IMG/VR virus record: IMGVR_UViG_3300044621_000398
Span: 1-22,131 of that record
Length of the DNA stretch: 22,131 nt
Source of the DNA: a virus
Direction: 5' to 3' (one strand)
The position numbers and the translations under genes were made by a program. Below the pieces are notes generated by a model that saw nothing but the letters and a program-made list of their open reading frames with translations, did no database searches and had not been told where the DNA came from. Below, piece after piece: positions 6,853 through 13,028 of this stretch (within the stretch, counting starts at the first letter, position 1; each line of letters begins with the position of its first letter).

Positions 6853-7067
6853 ATGGAATACTACACTTACGCTTATTTGCGTGAAGATGGCACACCTTAT
6901 TACATTGGTAAGGGTAAAAGTGGTAGAATCTTAGAAAAAGAAAGACATAATGTAAAAGTTCCGCCAAAAAATAGAATAATATATCTTATTATGGGTTGCA
7001 AAATTTCAAAAAAACTGGTAAAATTTTACCATGTTGTAAAGGGTGGAAAGTTTTTACTAATGATTAA
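6853..7067 (+). pseudogene. decayed GIY-YIG homing endonuclease
   Basis: The first 45 codons are a clear GIY-YIG start: YTYAYLREDGTPYYIGKGKSGR with both motif halves and the following arginine. The rest of the domain, including the catalytic glutamate region, is absent. After about 6988 the frame shifted by one base (from codon TAT at 6990) reads YGLQNFKKTGK, then PCCKGWKVFTND and a stop at 7065-7067, which looks like the C-terminal DNA-binding tail of such enzymes; the HNH gene at 13518 ends similarly (TTCKGYRLVR). I infer an internal deletion plus frameshift. In the original frame the ORF runs open into the next gene (to 7251), so a fused product is possible. A near-perfect palindrome TGGTAAAATTTTACCA lies at 7016-7031. 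Confidence 0.65.
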
Positions 7068-7251
7068 AATTGACTTCCGCAACATAATCGGACATTACTC
7101 TTTAGAATTTCCAGCACATGATTCCACCACTGCCTGGTATGAATGGAATATGTATGTTGAATGTTGTGAAAGTTTAAATGTTCAGGGTCAACCAAACTGG
7201 AATCGTTTTATGCGATATAGAAATTATTTGAAAGAGGTTGGTGTATTGTGA
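7060..7251 (+). CDS. hypothetical protein (63 aa)
   Basis: The ATG at 7060 follows GGGTGGAAAG and overlaps the tail of the decayed endonuclease. The product has a sequence unlike GIY-YIG enzymes: a short strand (MIKIDFRNIIGHYSLEFPAHD), then TTAWYEWNMYVECCES and a basic helix NRFMRYRNYLKEVGVL. It seems to be an independent gene placed in frame behind the endonuclease by chance. GTGA overlap with the next gene. Function unknown. Confidence 0.6.
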   Translation: MIKIDFRNIIGHYSLEFPAHDSTTAWYEWNMYVECCESLNVQGQPNWNRFMRYRNYLKEVGVL

Positions 7252-7460
7252 GTGATTATTGGTTTCATAAAAAGTGGGGACTTAAACCAAATGTTCCTGT
7301 CGATGATATCTATGATCGACTGGTTGAACTTGAAAACCGAGTTCTCAAACTGGAGGAAGAAAATATAGGGTTGACCAATGAACTTTATCGCATGGAAAAT
7401 TCTCTTGATGCTCGTATAGATATTCTTGCCGAGCATATGAGAATTGATTTCGATGTATGA
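7248..7460 (+). CDS. coiled-coil hypothetical protein (70 aa)
   Basis: GTG start in a GTGA overlap. The N-terminus is SDYWFHKKWGLKPNVPVDD; residues 20-60 are a leucine-zipper-like coiled coil with heptads (RLVELENRVLKLEEENIGL). The product would likely form a dimer or assemble on another coiled coil. It overlaps the following gene by 8 nt. Function unknown. Confidence 0.7.
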   Translation: MSDYWFHKKWGLKPNVPVDDIYDRLVELENRVLKLEEENIGLTNELYRMENSLDARIDILAEHMRIDFDV

Positions 7461-7632
7461 TTTAGACGACTTCGAAAAAGCACTTGCACATTTTGGAACC
7501 AGAGTTGATATAATCATTGCACTGGAAATGGGAGGAAAATTAGATGCTGACATTGCTTACAAAAATATTAAAACTGAACTTAAAGAACTCAAAAGAATCA
7601 GAAAGTCTATCAAAAAAGACAAGGATTTGTGA
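7453..7632 (+). CDS. small helical protein (59 aa)
   Basis: The ATG at 7453 sits in ATGTATGA at the end of the preceding gene. The product is helical: DDFEKALAHFGTRVDIIIAL, then a Lys/Glu-rich helix ending RIRKSIKKDKDL. Its last 89 nt are overlapped in another frame by the zinc-finger gene at 7544, unusual even for this compact genome. Function unknown. Confidence 0.6.
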   Translation: MYDLDDFEKALAHFGTRVDIIIALEMGGKLDADIAYKNIKTELKELKRIRKSIKKDKDL

Positions 7633-7747
7633 TAAATGTGGTGAAGAAAAACCATTGAATGCTGATAACTTTCAAAAAGTAAAACATTTTCGTGAAGGAT
7701 ACTCTTATTACTGCAATGAATGCTCAAAACCAAAATCCAGGGAATGA
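7544..7747 (+). CDS. four-cysteine zinc-finger protein (67 aa)
   Basis: The start at 7544 is supported by GGGAGG about 9 nt upstream, the best ribosome binding site in this region, although it makes an 89-nt overlap with the gene before. The C-terminal part has CDKCGEEKP and YYCNECSKPKSR, a CxxC...CxxC zinc finger of the kind often found beside phage HNH nucleases and in small phage DNA-binding proteins. The N-terminal 28 residues are basic and leucine-rich. The next gene begins within its last codons. Confidence 0.65.
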   Translation: MLTLLTKILKLNLKNSKESESLSKKTRICDKCGEEKPLNADNFQKVKHFREGYSYYCNECSKPKSRE

Positions 7748-7898
7748 TTCCCTAAAAATAACACAAAATGAGGATGGATCCTTCACAATGGATTGGGATA
7801 AGGAAGATCCTAATTGGAAGTGGTTGAATGGGTTGACTTCAAAGGAAATTCAGGTTATTATGGAAGAAGCAATCAAGGACTTTACTAATGGACTTTGA
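7716..7898 (+). CDS. hypothetical protein (60 aa)
   Basis: The ATG at 7716 is preferred over an in-frame GTG at 7692. The product has SLKITQNEDGSFTMDWDKED followed by PNWKWLNGLTSKEIQVIMEEAI, a beta-hairpin plus helix unit. I recall similar small proteins in T4-like cyanophages (unverified). It overlaps its upstream neighbour by 32 nt and the downstream gene by 11 nt. Confidence 0.65.
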   Translation: MNAQNQNPGNDSLKITQNEDGSFTMDWDKEDPNWKWLNGLTSKEIQVIMEEAIKDFTNGL

Positions 7899-8409
7899 CT
7901 ACAAAAAGTATTCACTTGAAAAACTTGAAACCTGGGTGCATGATGCTGTAAGTGGTGATGCATCCCCGCAAGAAATCTATGATGTCATCAAAGGTGTTGT
8001 AGATGGGCAGTATCATTACTATAAGCATCACACTGGTCGTTGCTATGAACTACTTACACTCCTGAATGGTAATGGTAAGGGTCATATTGAAGGTTATGAT
8101 GAGTATGTTAAGGGGAAAGAAAACCTTGTATGTGATAAGGAAGATTCGTCACCAGAATGTAAAAGGTCTTGGACTTCCTTCTGGGAAGAAAATTATTACC
8201 CTGAAGAATATAAAAAAAATAAAGTAATCAAATGGCAACTTCCTGTTCAACTTGATGGTTTGACTGGAGATTGTTATGTAAATTTCCCTGATGATCTTCT
8301 GGAAGCAGCAAACCTAAAAGAAGGTGATAAAGTTGAATGGATAGATAATGGTGATGGGTCTTATCTTCTCCGTAAAGTAGTACAACCCCTGGGAATGGAT
8401 GACTGTTAA
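7888..8409 (+). CDS. hypothetical protein with AbrB/MazE-like C-terminal domain (173 aa)
   Basis: Two parts are visible. Residues 1-62 are helical (LEKLETWVHDAVSGDASPQE; YHYYKHHTGRCYELLTLLNG). Residues 112-165 read as a swapped-hairpin domain: VQLDGLTGDCYVNFPDDLLE, then AANLKEGDKVEWIDNGDGSY and LLRKV, matching the 'hP..hl...glk.GD.v.h...dg...l' pattern of AbrB/MazE DNA-binding domains. Such domains usually bind DNA as dimers, so a transcription role is possible but inferred. The start follows 11 nt inside the previous gene; the stop TAA overlaps the next ATG. Confidence 0.7.
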   Translation: MDFDYKKYSLEKLETWVHDAVSGDASPQEIYDVIKGVVDGQYHYYKHHTGRCYELLTLLNGNGKGHIEGYDEYVKGKENLVCDKEDSSPECKRSWTSFWEENYYPEEYKKNKVIKWQLPVQLDGLTGDCYVNFPDDLLEAANLKEGDKVEWIDNGDGSYLLRKVVQPLGMDDC

Positions 8410-8603
8410 TGTTTGAATTTTTATTGTGTGGATATAATATTGTTTGCCATTTAGATAGTATTGAATCTAAAATCAATAATTCAAAATATCATAAAGACGT
8501 AGAACAACTCTGTTACTACTTTGAAGGGCAAAATGTAAAACTGCCCGACTATTGCTTTTATAAACCTGAAATTAAAAAACCTAGAAGGAGAAGTGAATTT
8601 TAA
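8409..8603 (+). CDS. hypothetical protein (64 aa)
   Basis: TAATG overlap with the previous stop. The product starts hydrophobic (FEFLLCGYNIVCHLDSIES), has a middle helix, and ends in a very basic segment (KKPRRRSEF). A good AGAAGGAGAAG near 8584 lies in its 3' end and serves the next gene. Function unknown. Confidence 0.6.
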   Translation: MFEFLLCGYNIVCHLDSIESKINNSKYHKDVEQLCYYFEGQNVKLPDYCFYKPEIKKPRRRSEF

Positions 8604-8827
8604 TGGCACTATCACAATCAGTTGAAGAATCTTTGAAAGAAGCAGAACAATCTCTGCGTAACGCACTAGCATATGCTGCTCGTCAAGAACGTCCAATGGT
8701 TTGTAGTACAATTGCTGATATGATTTCTCGTATCGACAATGTGATGCACACTGACGCACTGTTAGATAAACTTGAAAATCGTAAATCTGGTGACTCTGGT
8801 TTCTTTGGAACTATCTTTGGTGAATAA
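8603..8827 (+). CDS. hypothetical helical protein (74 aa)
   Basis: TAATG overlap and an upstream AAGGAG support this start. The product is almost all helix (SVEESLKEAEQSLRNALAYA; RPMVCSTIADMISRIDNVMH) with a Gly/Phe-rich tail (GFFGTIFGE). The sequence looks like a family I remember from T4-like cyanophages, function unknown. It touches the next gene by one base (TAATG). Confidence 0.7.
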   Translation: MALSQSVEESLKEAEQSLRNALAYAARQERPMVCSTIADMISRIDNVMHTDALLDKLENRKSGDSGFFGTIFGE

Positions 8828-9183
8828 TGACTAAACCTAATGAACTTGGAAAGGTACTACAAGGTTGGTGGGATTCTGATGCTTGCAAACAACTTCAAAA
8901 GGATAATGAAGAAGCAAAACAACGTGCAGTAGGAAAGTATTTTATGCTTTCAGAATCTGATAAGATGGATATGGTTCAAGCAATCTGTTACATTATGTGT
9001 AAGGCAGAGAGTGAAGGAACTTCTCATCGTGGTCTTCAAGATTCACTTGGAATCTATCCTGCTGGTTTCTGGGTAGATCATTTGATGGATGTTCACAATG
9101 CTCTGTGGTCTTATTATCACGATCAAAAGAAAGAAAAAGAATTTAAAGATGATCTAGATACTCTTGATAATTTCATTAAGTAA
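8827..9183 (+). CDS. hypothetical protein (118 aa)
   Basis: TAATG overlap gives the start. The product is helical and soluble, with KVLQGWWDSDACKQLQKDNE near the N-terminus, a hydrophobic helix DMVQAICYIMCKAESEG, and FWVDHLMDVHNALWSYYHDQ. No catalytic motif or membrane segment is seen. It is followed by an 84-nt non-coding gap, so it ends a coupled gene run. Confidence 0.7.
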   Translation: MTKPNELGKVLQGWWDSDACKQLQKDNEEAKQRAVGKYFMLSESDKMDMVQAICYIMCKAESEGTSHRGLQDSLGIYPAGFWVDHLMDVHNALWSYYHDQKKEKEFKDDLDTLDNFIK

Positions 9184-9239
9184 TGTGACACGATCCCAAA
9201 GAAAACATTAAGTTTCTAGATAGTTGTGTATTGAAATGC

Positions 9240-9245
9240 TAATAT
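9240..9245 (+). promoter_or_regulatory. possible extended -10 promoter
   Basis: TAATAT preceded by TGC (TGCTAATAT) lies 22 nt before the ATG at 9268, in an 84-nt gap. No convincing -35 is present. Confidence 0.3.
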
Positions 9246-9267
9246 TGAGAACCAACGCAAGAAACTT

Positions 9268-9474
9268 ATGACCCTCGCAAAAACTGGCACCGAAGTTCTT
9301 ACAAAAGAAGAATGGGACGAACTTGTTGCACTTAAAGATGCTATTACCTACGCCCCACAATCAGTTTCTGCGGAAAAAATGGAAAAATTTACAGAATTAA
9401 TGGTTCGTTCACTTGAAGGTAAGTGTGATCCCCCACCCCCAAAAAACTGGAGAGGTTATACTTTAAGTGAATAG
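9268..9474 (+). CDS. hypothetical protein (68 aa)
   Basis: A free-standing gene between a possible promoter and a late promoter. The product is helical (TKEEWDELVALKDAITYAPQ; EKMEKFTELMVRSLEG) with a proline-rich CDPPPPKNWRGYTLSE tail. No family recognised. Confidence 0.65.
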   Translation: MTLAKTGTEVLTKEEWDELVALKDAITYAPQSVSAEKMEKFTELMVRSLEGKCDPPPPKNWRGYTLSE

Positions 9475-9476
9475 AA

Positions 9477-9484
9477 AATAAATA
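9477..9484 (+). promoter_or_regulatory. T4-type late promoter (AATAAATA)
   Basis: AATAAATA fits the NATAAATA late box known from T4-like cyanophages and lies 20 nt before the cp12 start, in the 30-nt gap after the previous stop. Confidence 0.5.
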
Positions 9485-9504
9485 TATCATCACGTTACAA
9501 AACT

Positions 9505-9717
9505 ATGGATAACATCGACCAACACATTCAAAAGGATGTGGATCTCCTAAATGATCCGACAATTTCTCCACAGTCTAGAAGGCATACAGAAGAAGAATTA
9601 GAAGCACTTAAAGTTTATAAAGAACATCATCCAGAAGACTCGCACGATCCTACAGCATTGGAACTCTATTGTGAATTACATCCTGGAGCATTAGAATGTA
9701 GAGTCTATGATGATTGA
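9505..9717 (+). CDS. cp12: CP12-like Calvin-cycle inhibitor
   Basis: The 70-residue product ends in LELYCELHPGALECRVYDD, with the two cysteines eight residues apart and the CRxYDD ending that typify CP12. CP12 is a small, partly disordered, redox-controlled protein that ties GAPDH and phosphoribulokinase into an inactive complex, shutting down the Calvin cycle. Phage copies are thought to divert host NADPH to nucleotide synthesis. The N-terminal cysteine pair of host CP12 is missing here, as I recall for phage versions, so only the GAPDH-binding C-terminal disulfide would form. The N-terminal part is a charged helix (HTEEELEALKVYKEHH). It is flanked by a late promoter and a terminator, a single-gene unit. 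Confidence 0.85.
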   Translation: MDNIDQHIQKDVDLLNDPTISPQSRRHTEEELEALKVYKEHHPEDSHDPTALELYCELHPGALECRVYDD

Positions 9718-9725
9718 TAGCATTA

Positions 9726-9753
9726 CCCCTTGCGTTTTTGTGTAAGGGGTTTT
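9726..9753 (+). terminator. rho-independent terminator after cp12
   Basis: CCCCTT (9726-9731), a 12-nt loop, AAGGGG (9744-9749), then TTTT. It closes the cp12 unit and overlaps the next promoter. Confidence 0.8.
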
Positions 9754-9758
9754 ATAAT
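9730..9758 (+). promoter_or_regulatory. sigma70-type promoter overlapping the terminator
   Basis: -35 TTGCGT (9730-9735), exactly 17 bases, -10 TATAAT (9753-9758). The -35 lies in the left arm and loop of the terminator and the -10 starts at the end of its T tract. It drives the methyltransferase block. Confidence 0.7.
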
Positions 9759-9781
9759 AGAAGCATACTTTGATTTAAGAT

Positions 9782-10396
9782 ATGAGTGACTTTGATGTAA
9801 TAATTGGTAATTTTCCCTATGGCAACTGTGGACAACTTGCCATTGATTTTCTTATCAAATCTTCTTTTCACATCAAGAAAGATGGTTTGATTCTTGAAAT
9901 TCTACCAAATTCTCTTCGTAAGACATCAGTTCAAAATAAAATAATCAAGGGTAATCCATATATTCATTGTGTAAATGATGTTGATTGTGATGAGAAAACA
10001 TTTCCACAAGGTATTCATGCATCGATTCAATCTTGGTCTTTAGGTGATAAACCAAGAGCAATCATAAGAGAAACTACAAGTCATCCTGATTTTGAGTTTT
10101 TAACTTATGAGACTCGACATCGTGCAAATCTTGTAATCATTCGAACTGGTAATGCTGGCAAGATGTTTACCGAAGACTTTGAGAAATATTTACCAAAGAG
10201 TACTACACAACTTGATCATTACTTTATCAATGCAAGAGATGATAAAGTAATTGAAACACTATTGACCTTAGAAGAAGAATTGATTAAACTTAGTGCAAAT
10301 ACAAATGGAAGAAATCACGTTTCAAAAGGAGAAATCTGCGACCTCTACGAAAAACAAAAAGAACAAACACAACAAGGAAGTTGGTTCTTCGGTTGA
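9782..10396 (+). CDS. adenine DNA methyltransferase, motif IV half (frameshifted)
   Basis: The 204-residue product starts with FDVIIGNFPYG, the catalytic motif IV of N6-adenine methyltransferases, though the usual NPPY reads NFPY (residues 10-13). LEILPNSLRKTSVQNK and DEKTFPQGIHASIQSW match the region following motif IV in phage adenine methylases, and PKSTTQLDHYFINA fits the target-recognition part. It ends in QTQQGSWFFG and TGA. Skipping one T at 10382 reads GSGSSVERSDERIKVTQEVF and continues into the next frame, so this is very likely the N-terminal half of one permuted (beta-class order) enzyme broken by a +1 base. Driven by the promoter at 9730. Confidence 0.75.
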   Translation: MSDFDVIIGNFPYGNCGQLAIDFLIKSSFHIKKDGLILEILPNSLRKTSVQNKIIKGNPYIHCVNDVDCDEKTFPQGIHASIQSWSLGDKPRAIIRETTSHPDFEFLTYETRHRANLVIIRTGNAGKMFTEDFEKYLPKSTTQLDHYFINARDDKVIETLLTLEEELIKLSANTNGRNHVSKGEICDLYEKQKEQTQQGSWFFG

Positions 10397-10757
10397 AAGA
10401 TCTGATGAAAGAATCAAGGTAACCCAAGAAGTATTCACACCTCTTGAAGTTTGTAGGCAAATGGTGGGGAGTTTGCCAGAAGAGAAGTTAAAGAACCCAA
10501 ATTCTAAGTTTTTAGATAATTCTGCTGGTTCTGGCAACTTTATGATTTCTTTGCGCGATAAATTGCTAGAATATCATAATCTGGATCATATTCTTAATCA
10601 TATGCTGTATGCAATTGAGTTGATGGAAGATAATCACGCCGAAATGTGTGAAAGATTGGGCGTGCCCACAAATCACCCTCACTATGTCTGCCACGATGCT
10701 CTCACTTATGATTACAGTTTCGGTGAAAACGTTGGTGTTGAAAGGTATTTTCAATGA
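10305..10757 (+). CDS. adenine DNA methyltransferase, AdoMet-binding half
   Basis: This frame contains TQEVFTPLEVCRQMV (motif X) and FLDNSAGSGNFMISL (motif I, AdoMet binding), then AIELMEDNHAEMCERL (motif II). No catalytic motif IV is present, so it cannot act alone; that motif is in the overlapping gene upstream. The listed ATG at 10305 has no ribosome binding site, and the residues before KEVGSSVERSDE look like out-of-frame sequence. The natural product is probably the C-terminal part of a fused protein of about 324 residues starting at 9782. Ends in an ATGA overlap with the second methyltransferase. Confidence 0.7.
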   Translation: MEEITFQKEKSATSTKNKKNKHNKEVGSSVERSDERIKVTQEVFTPLEVCRQMVGSLPEEKLKNPNSKFLDNSAGSGNFMISLRDKLLEYHNLDHILNHMLYAIELMEDNHAEMCERLGVPTNHPHYVCHDALTYDYSFGENVGVERYFQ

Positions 10758-11644
10758 AAAATAAATCAAAGGATCTGGATAAGTTTTATACTCATCCAGA
10801 TATTGCAAAACGATTTGTTGAGATCATTGATCAATATTGTCCACTGGATAAATTTGATTTAGTTTTAGAACCATCAGCAGGTTGTGGTAATATATTAAAA
10901 TATCTTCCTGATAGTGCTGTAGGTTTAGATTTAGAACCTGAAGCGGATAATATTATCAAGCAAGATTTTTTTAACTATGTTTCACCATATCATCCTCTAC
11001 TGAATAATATTAGAATTGCTTGCGTGGGAAATCCACCATTTGGTTCTGGTTATATGAATCCATTGGCAAAGGCATTTTTTAATCATGCTGCTACATTCAG
11101 TGAAGTAATCGCATTCATTGTGCCTGCAAAGTGGCAAACATCATGGAAAGTGCAGTTTCAATTGGACAAATCTTTTGGTCTTTATTTCACAGAACTGTTA
11201 CCAAAAAATAGTTTTGTTTTTAATGGAGAACCCTATGATGTCCCTTGTTGTATGCAGATTTGGTCTAAAGTTCAATTAGGTAATCATAATGACCTAAGAA
11301 TAAGAGAGAGACCACCCACAAAGCATAATGACTTTGAGATGTTTTTGACTTGTGATAATGTTCCTAAACTGCCCACAATTCGAGAACAAATTAAAAATCA
11401 AGAGTATTGGGACTTTGCACTCAAATACTGGGGTCAAATACGTGTTTGTGAATTTAGTGACGTACCACCAGAAACTACAACACATTATCTCATTAAATCT
11501 AACAAAGATTATGTTCGATCTATCTTTGAGCAAATTGATTGGAAAAACTATGTGTCTAACATGGGTGCCCCAAATGTAGGTGGAAAGTCTTTGTTAATCA
11601 AGGCATATACAGATAAGAAGAAAGAATTGAAAATTGTAGACTGA
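10754..11644 (+). CDS. adenine DNA methyltransferase (intact, 296 aa)
   Basis: Motifs come in the usual order: DKFYTHPDIAKRFVE (motif X, 9-23), LVLEPSAGCGNILKYL (motif I, 36-51), AVGLDLEPE (motif II, 55-63) and VGNPPFGSG (motif IV, 91-99). NPPF indicates N6-adenine methylation. VIAFIVPAKWQTSWKVQFQL follows as expected. The C-terminal 120 residues, probably target recognition, are not recognisable. It starts in an ATGA overlap with the damaged methyltransferase and ends before a terminator. Likely role: protecting phage DNA from restriction, possibly from the endonuclease-like product encoded next. Confidence 0.85.
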   Translation: MKNKSKDLDKFYTHPDIAKRFVEIIDQYCPLDKFDLVLEPSAGCGNILKYLPDSAVGLDLEPEADNIIKQDFFNYVSPYHPLLNNIRIACVGNPPFGSGYMNPLAKAFFNHAATFSEVIAFIVPAKWQTSWKVQFQLDKSFGLYFTELLPKNSFVFNGEPYDVPCCMQIWSKVQLGNHNDLRIRERPPTKHNDFEMFLTCDNVPKLPTIREQIKNQEYWDFALKYWGQIRVCEFSDVPPETTTHYLIKSNKDYVRSIFEQIDWKNYVSNMGAPNVGGKSLLIKAYTDKKKELKIVD

Positions 11645-11661
11645 TAAAATATTTTTATTGT

Positions 11662-11685
11662 AGAGGGGTTGACACCCTCTTTTTT
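11662..11685 (+). terminator. rho-independent terminator
   Basis: AGAGGG (11662-11667), loop, CCCTCT (11675-11680), then TTTTTG. It ends the methyltransferase unit. Its loop carries a perfect TTGACA. Confidence 0.85.
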
Positions 11686-11697
11686 GTGCCATATAGT
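11669..11697 (+). promoter_or_regulatory. sigma70-type promoter with -35 in the terminator loop
   Basis: -35 TTGACA (11669-11674), 17 bases, -10 TATAGT (11692-11697). The -35 occupies most of the terminator loop. A 52-nt leader then leads to the ATG at 11750. Confidence 0.75.
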
Positions 11698-11749
11698 GTA
11701 TTCGTGACGTTGAGAGACCAACTTCACACCAAATCTATTGGAGTTAATT

Positions 11750-12313
11750 ATGTCTTACCTTCCTGAACTTCTTCCTGAGTATCGTATCAATCTCAGTCAA
11801 GAATTGTCTATTCAGGAGTTTCTTAAGTACGGATTCTACAAGATTGCTGATGCAGTCCTGAAACCTGAAGAGAGGTTCATCAAGAATCCTGAAGTCAACC
11901 CTGTCGATTATCGTGTTCTTCCTGGTTTGGAGCAGAAATACGATGAATATCGTGAACTGATCTATATTCTTGCCATTGATGGTAAGGTTGCTAAGATTGG
12001 TGGCACCTATGTTGGCATGAAAGGTCGTCATCAGTCCTATAACTGTGGCACTCGCAAAGCACGTGCCAAAGGTACTTGTTCTGTCACTAATTTCAACATC
12101 ACTGAAGCACAGTATGCTGCTATTTGTGATGGAAAGACTGTAGAATGGTATGTGTTTGATGTTCCTCTTGCAGAGGCAACAATCAATGTTTGGGGTGAAG
12201 AAGTGACCTATAATGCCAAGACTTACTACAAGTATGAGTCTGCATTGTGTGAAAAATACAAGCAACTGACTGGTCACTTTCCCATCCTTTCTTCCAATGC
12301 TGGTGTAGAGTGA
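11750..12313 (+). CDS. GIY-YIG-like endonuclease (putative)
   Basis: The ATG at 11750 has GGAG 7 nt upstream. Residues 70-100 read ELIYILAIDGKVAKIGGTYV then GMKGRHQSYNCG, with the GIY half as LIYIL, the YIG half as AKIGG, and Arg93 in place. TYYKYESALCEKYKQLTGHF (158-177) supplies the glutamate (Glu163) expected near the end of the fold. The KIGGTY...GRHQSYNCG pattern resembles GIY-YIG enzymes of the restriction type more than phage homing enzymes. The N-terminal 65 residues are not recognised. Directly after two adenine methyltransferases, it could be their restriction partner or a nuclease for host or rival DNA; this role is inference. Confidence 0.65.
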   Translation: MSYLPELLPEYRINLSQELSIQEFLKYGFYKIADAVLKPEERFIKNPEVNPVDYRVLPGLEQKYDEYRELIYILAIDGKVAKIGGTYVGMKGRHQSYNCGTRKARAKGTCSVTNFNITEAQYAAICDGKTVEWYVFDVPLAEATINVWGEEVTYNAKTYYKYESALCEKYKQLTGHFPILSSNAGVE

Positions 12314-12369
12314 TCCAGTTCTAAAACTGGCACAAGCATCATCACCACAGACACAGGAGACCCTATAAT
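12312..12369 (+). promoter_or_regulatory. dyad module and promoter (copy 2)
   Basis: GATCCA (12312-12317), ten bases, TGGCAC (12328-12333) plus AAG; 30 bases later the -10 TATAAT (12364-12369). A hairpin CCAGTT-ctaa-AACTGG overlaps the dyad and begins right at the preceding stop. No clear -35. Confidence 0.65.
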
Positions 12370-12395
12370 ACATTTGTTGATTTGAGGCACCTCCC

Positions 12396-12809
12396 ATAGC
12401 CACTCGTTCCCGCATTGGTTTTGAACTTGCTGATGGTTCTATCTTGTCTGCTTATTCGCACTGGGATGGTTATCCCGAATGGATGGGTCGCATTCTTCGC
12501 ACTCACTATAATACCAAAGAGAAAGTTGCTGAGCTGATTGATGGTGGAGATATGAGTTCTCCTTGGACTGATGGGCACTGTGATGACAATACTGATGGTT
12601 CTTATGGACCCGAATACTACTCTCAGCGTGGTGAGAATTGCCCTCCTCGCCTTGATGCTGACCTGTGTGAATATCTTCTGCCTGATAATAGCGAAGAATA
12701 CGCATATGTCTTTCGAAGTGGTGAGTGGGTATGCTATAATATGCACCAGTTTGATGATACCAAACTGCCTGAAGTTGTAGAAATTCCTTCTGGAGCACTG
12801 GCAGTTTAG
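12396..12809 (+). CDS. hypothetical phage protein with apparent ATA start (137 aa)
   Basis: The coding frame runs back from the stop to 12396, where it reads ATA GCC ACT CGT, i.e. (M)ATRSRIGFELADGSILSAYS followed by HWDGYPEWMGRIL. This matches the opening of a family I know from many phages ('MATRSRIG...HWDGYP'), which normally starts at ATG in this place. GAGG ends 8 nt before the ATA, a normal ribosome binding site. No ATG, GTG or TTG exists between the upstream in-frame stop (12378-12380) and here; the first alternative is a TTG at 12444, which would remove 16 conserved residues. The family has no known function. The C-terminus contains SEEYAYVFRSGEWVCYNMHQ. Confidence 0.7.
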   Translation: MATRSRIGFELADGSILSAYSHWDGYPEWMGRILRTHYNTKEKVAELIDGGDMSSPWTDGHCDDNTDGSYGPEYYSQRGENCPPRLDADLCEYLLPDNSEEYAYVFRSGEWVCYNMHQFDDTKLPEVVEIPSGALAV

Positions 12810-12837
12810 TCTACTTTCTGCTATAATATTCAGGTAA
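12809..12837 (+). promoter_or_regulatory. promoter with extended -10
   Basis: TATAAT at 12832-12837 preceded by TGC, 17 bases after TGGCAG (12809-12814). It lies 13 nt before the ATG at 12851. The standard dyad is not present at the usual distance. Confidence 0.5.
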
Positions 12838-12850
12838 TTGAGGGTTTCTT

Positions 12851-12976
12851 ATGGATCTGTCCGAATTGATTGAGGAACTGCGGGAAATTGAAATCTATGG
12901 GTCTGAACCAGCAGATTGGTTAGGTTATTTGGGTGAAGACGACTCATGGGTGCCAGATCCAGAACTGGCATACTGA
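12851..12976 (+). CDS. small acidic hypothetical protein (41 aa)
   Basis: GAGGG lies about 8 nt before the ATG. The product is very acidic: SELIEELREIEIYGSEPADW then GYLGEDDSWVPDPELAY. Its last 27 nt carry copy 3 of the dyad (12950-12971), so the C-terminal residues VPDPELAY are partly dictated by a regulatory sequence. Function unknown. Confidence 0.6.
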   Translation: MDLSELIEELREIEIYGSEPADWLGYLGEDDSWVPDPELAY

Positions 12977-13007
12977 CCCCTCAGTGGTGCCTAGGTGCCG
13001 CTATAAT
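12950..13007 (+). promoter_or_regulatory. dyad module and promoter (copy 3)
   Basis: GTGCCA (12950-12955), ten bases, TGGCAT (12966-12971); 30 bases later -10 TATAAT (13002-13007). The dyad lies inside the coding end of the preceding gene. A second hairpin, CTGA-cccc-TCAG flanked by GGCA and TGCC, sits between dyad and -10. Confidence 0.7.
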
Positions 13008-13028
13008 AAGCACATACGCAACCAACCG

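Noticed and set aside
11744-12415. Minus-strand open frame of 223 codons
   Set aside because: Shadow of the GIY-YIG-like gene, whose plus-strand frame has catalytic motifs, a ribosome site and a perfect promoter.
12966-13007. Terminator at the CTGA-cccc-TCAG hairpin
   Set aside because: No T tract follows; the -10 box of the next promoter does.
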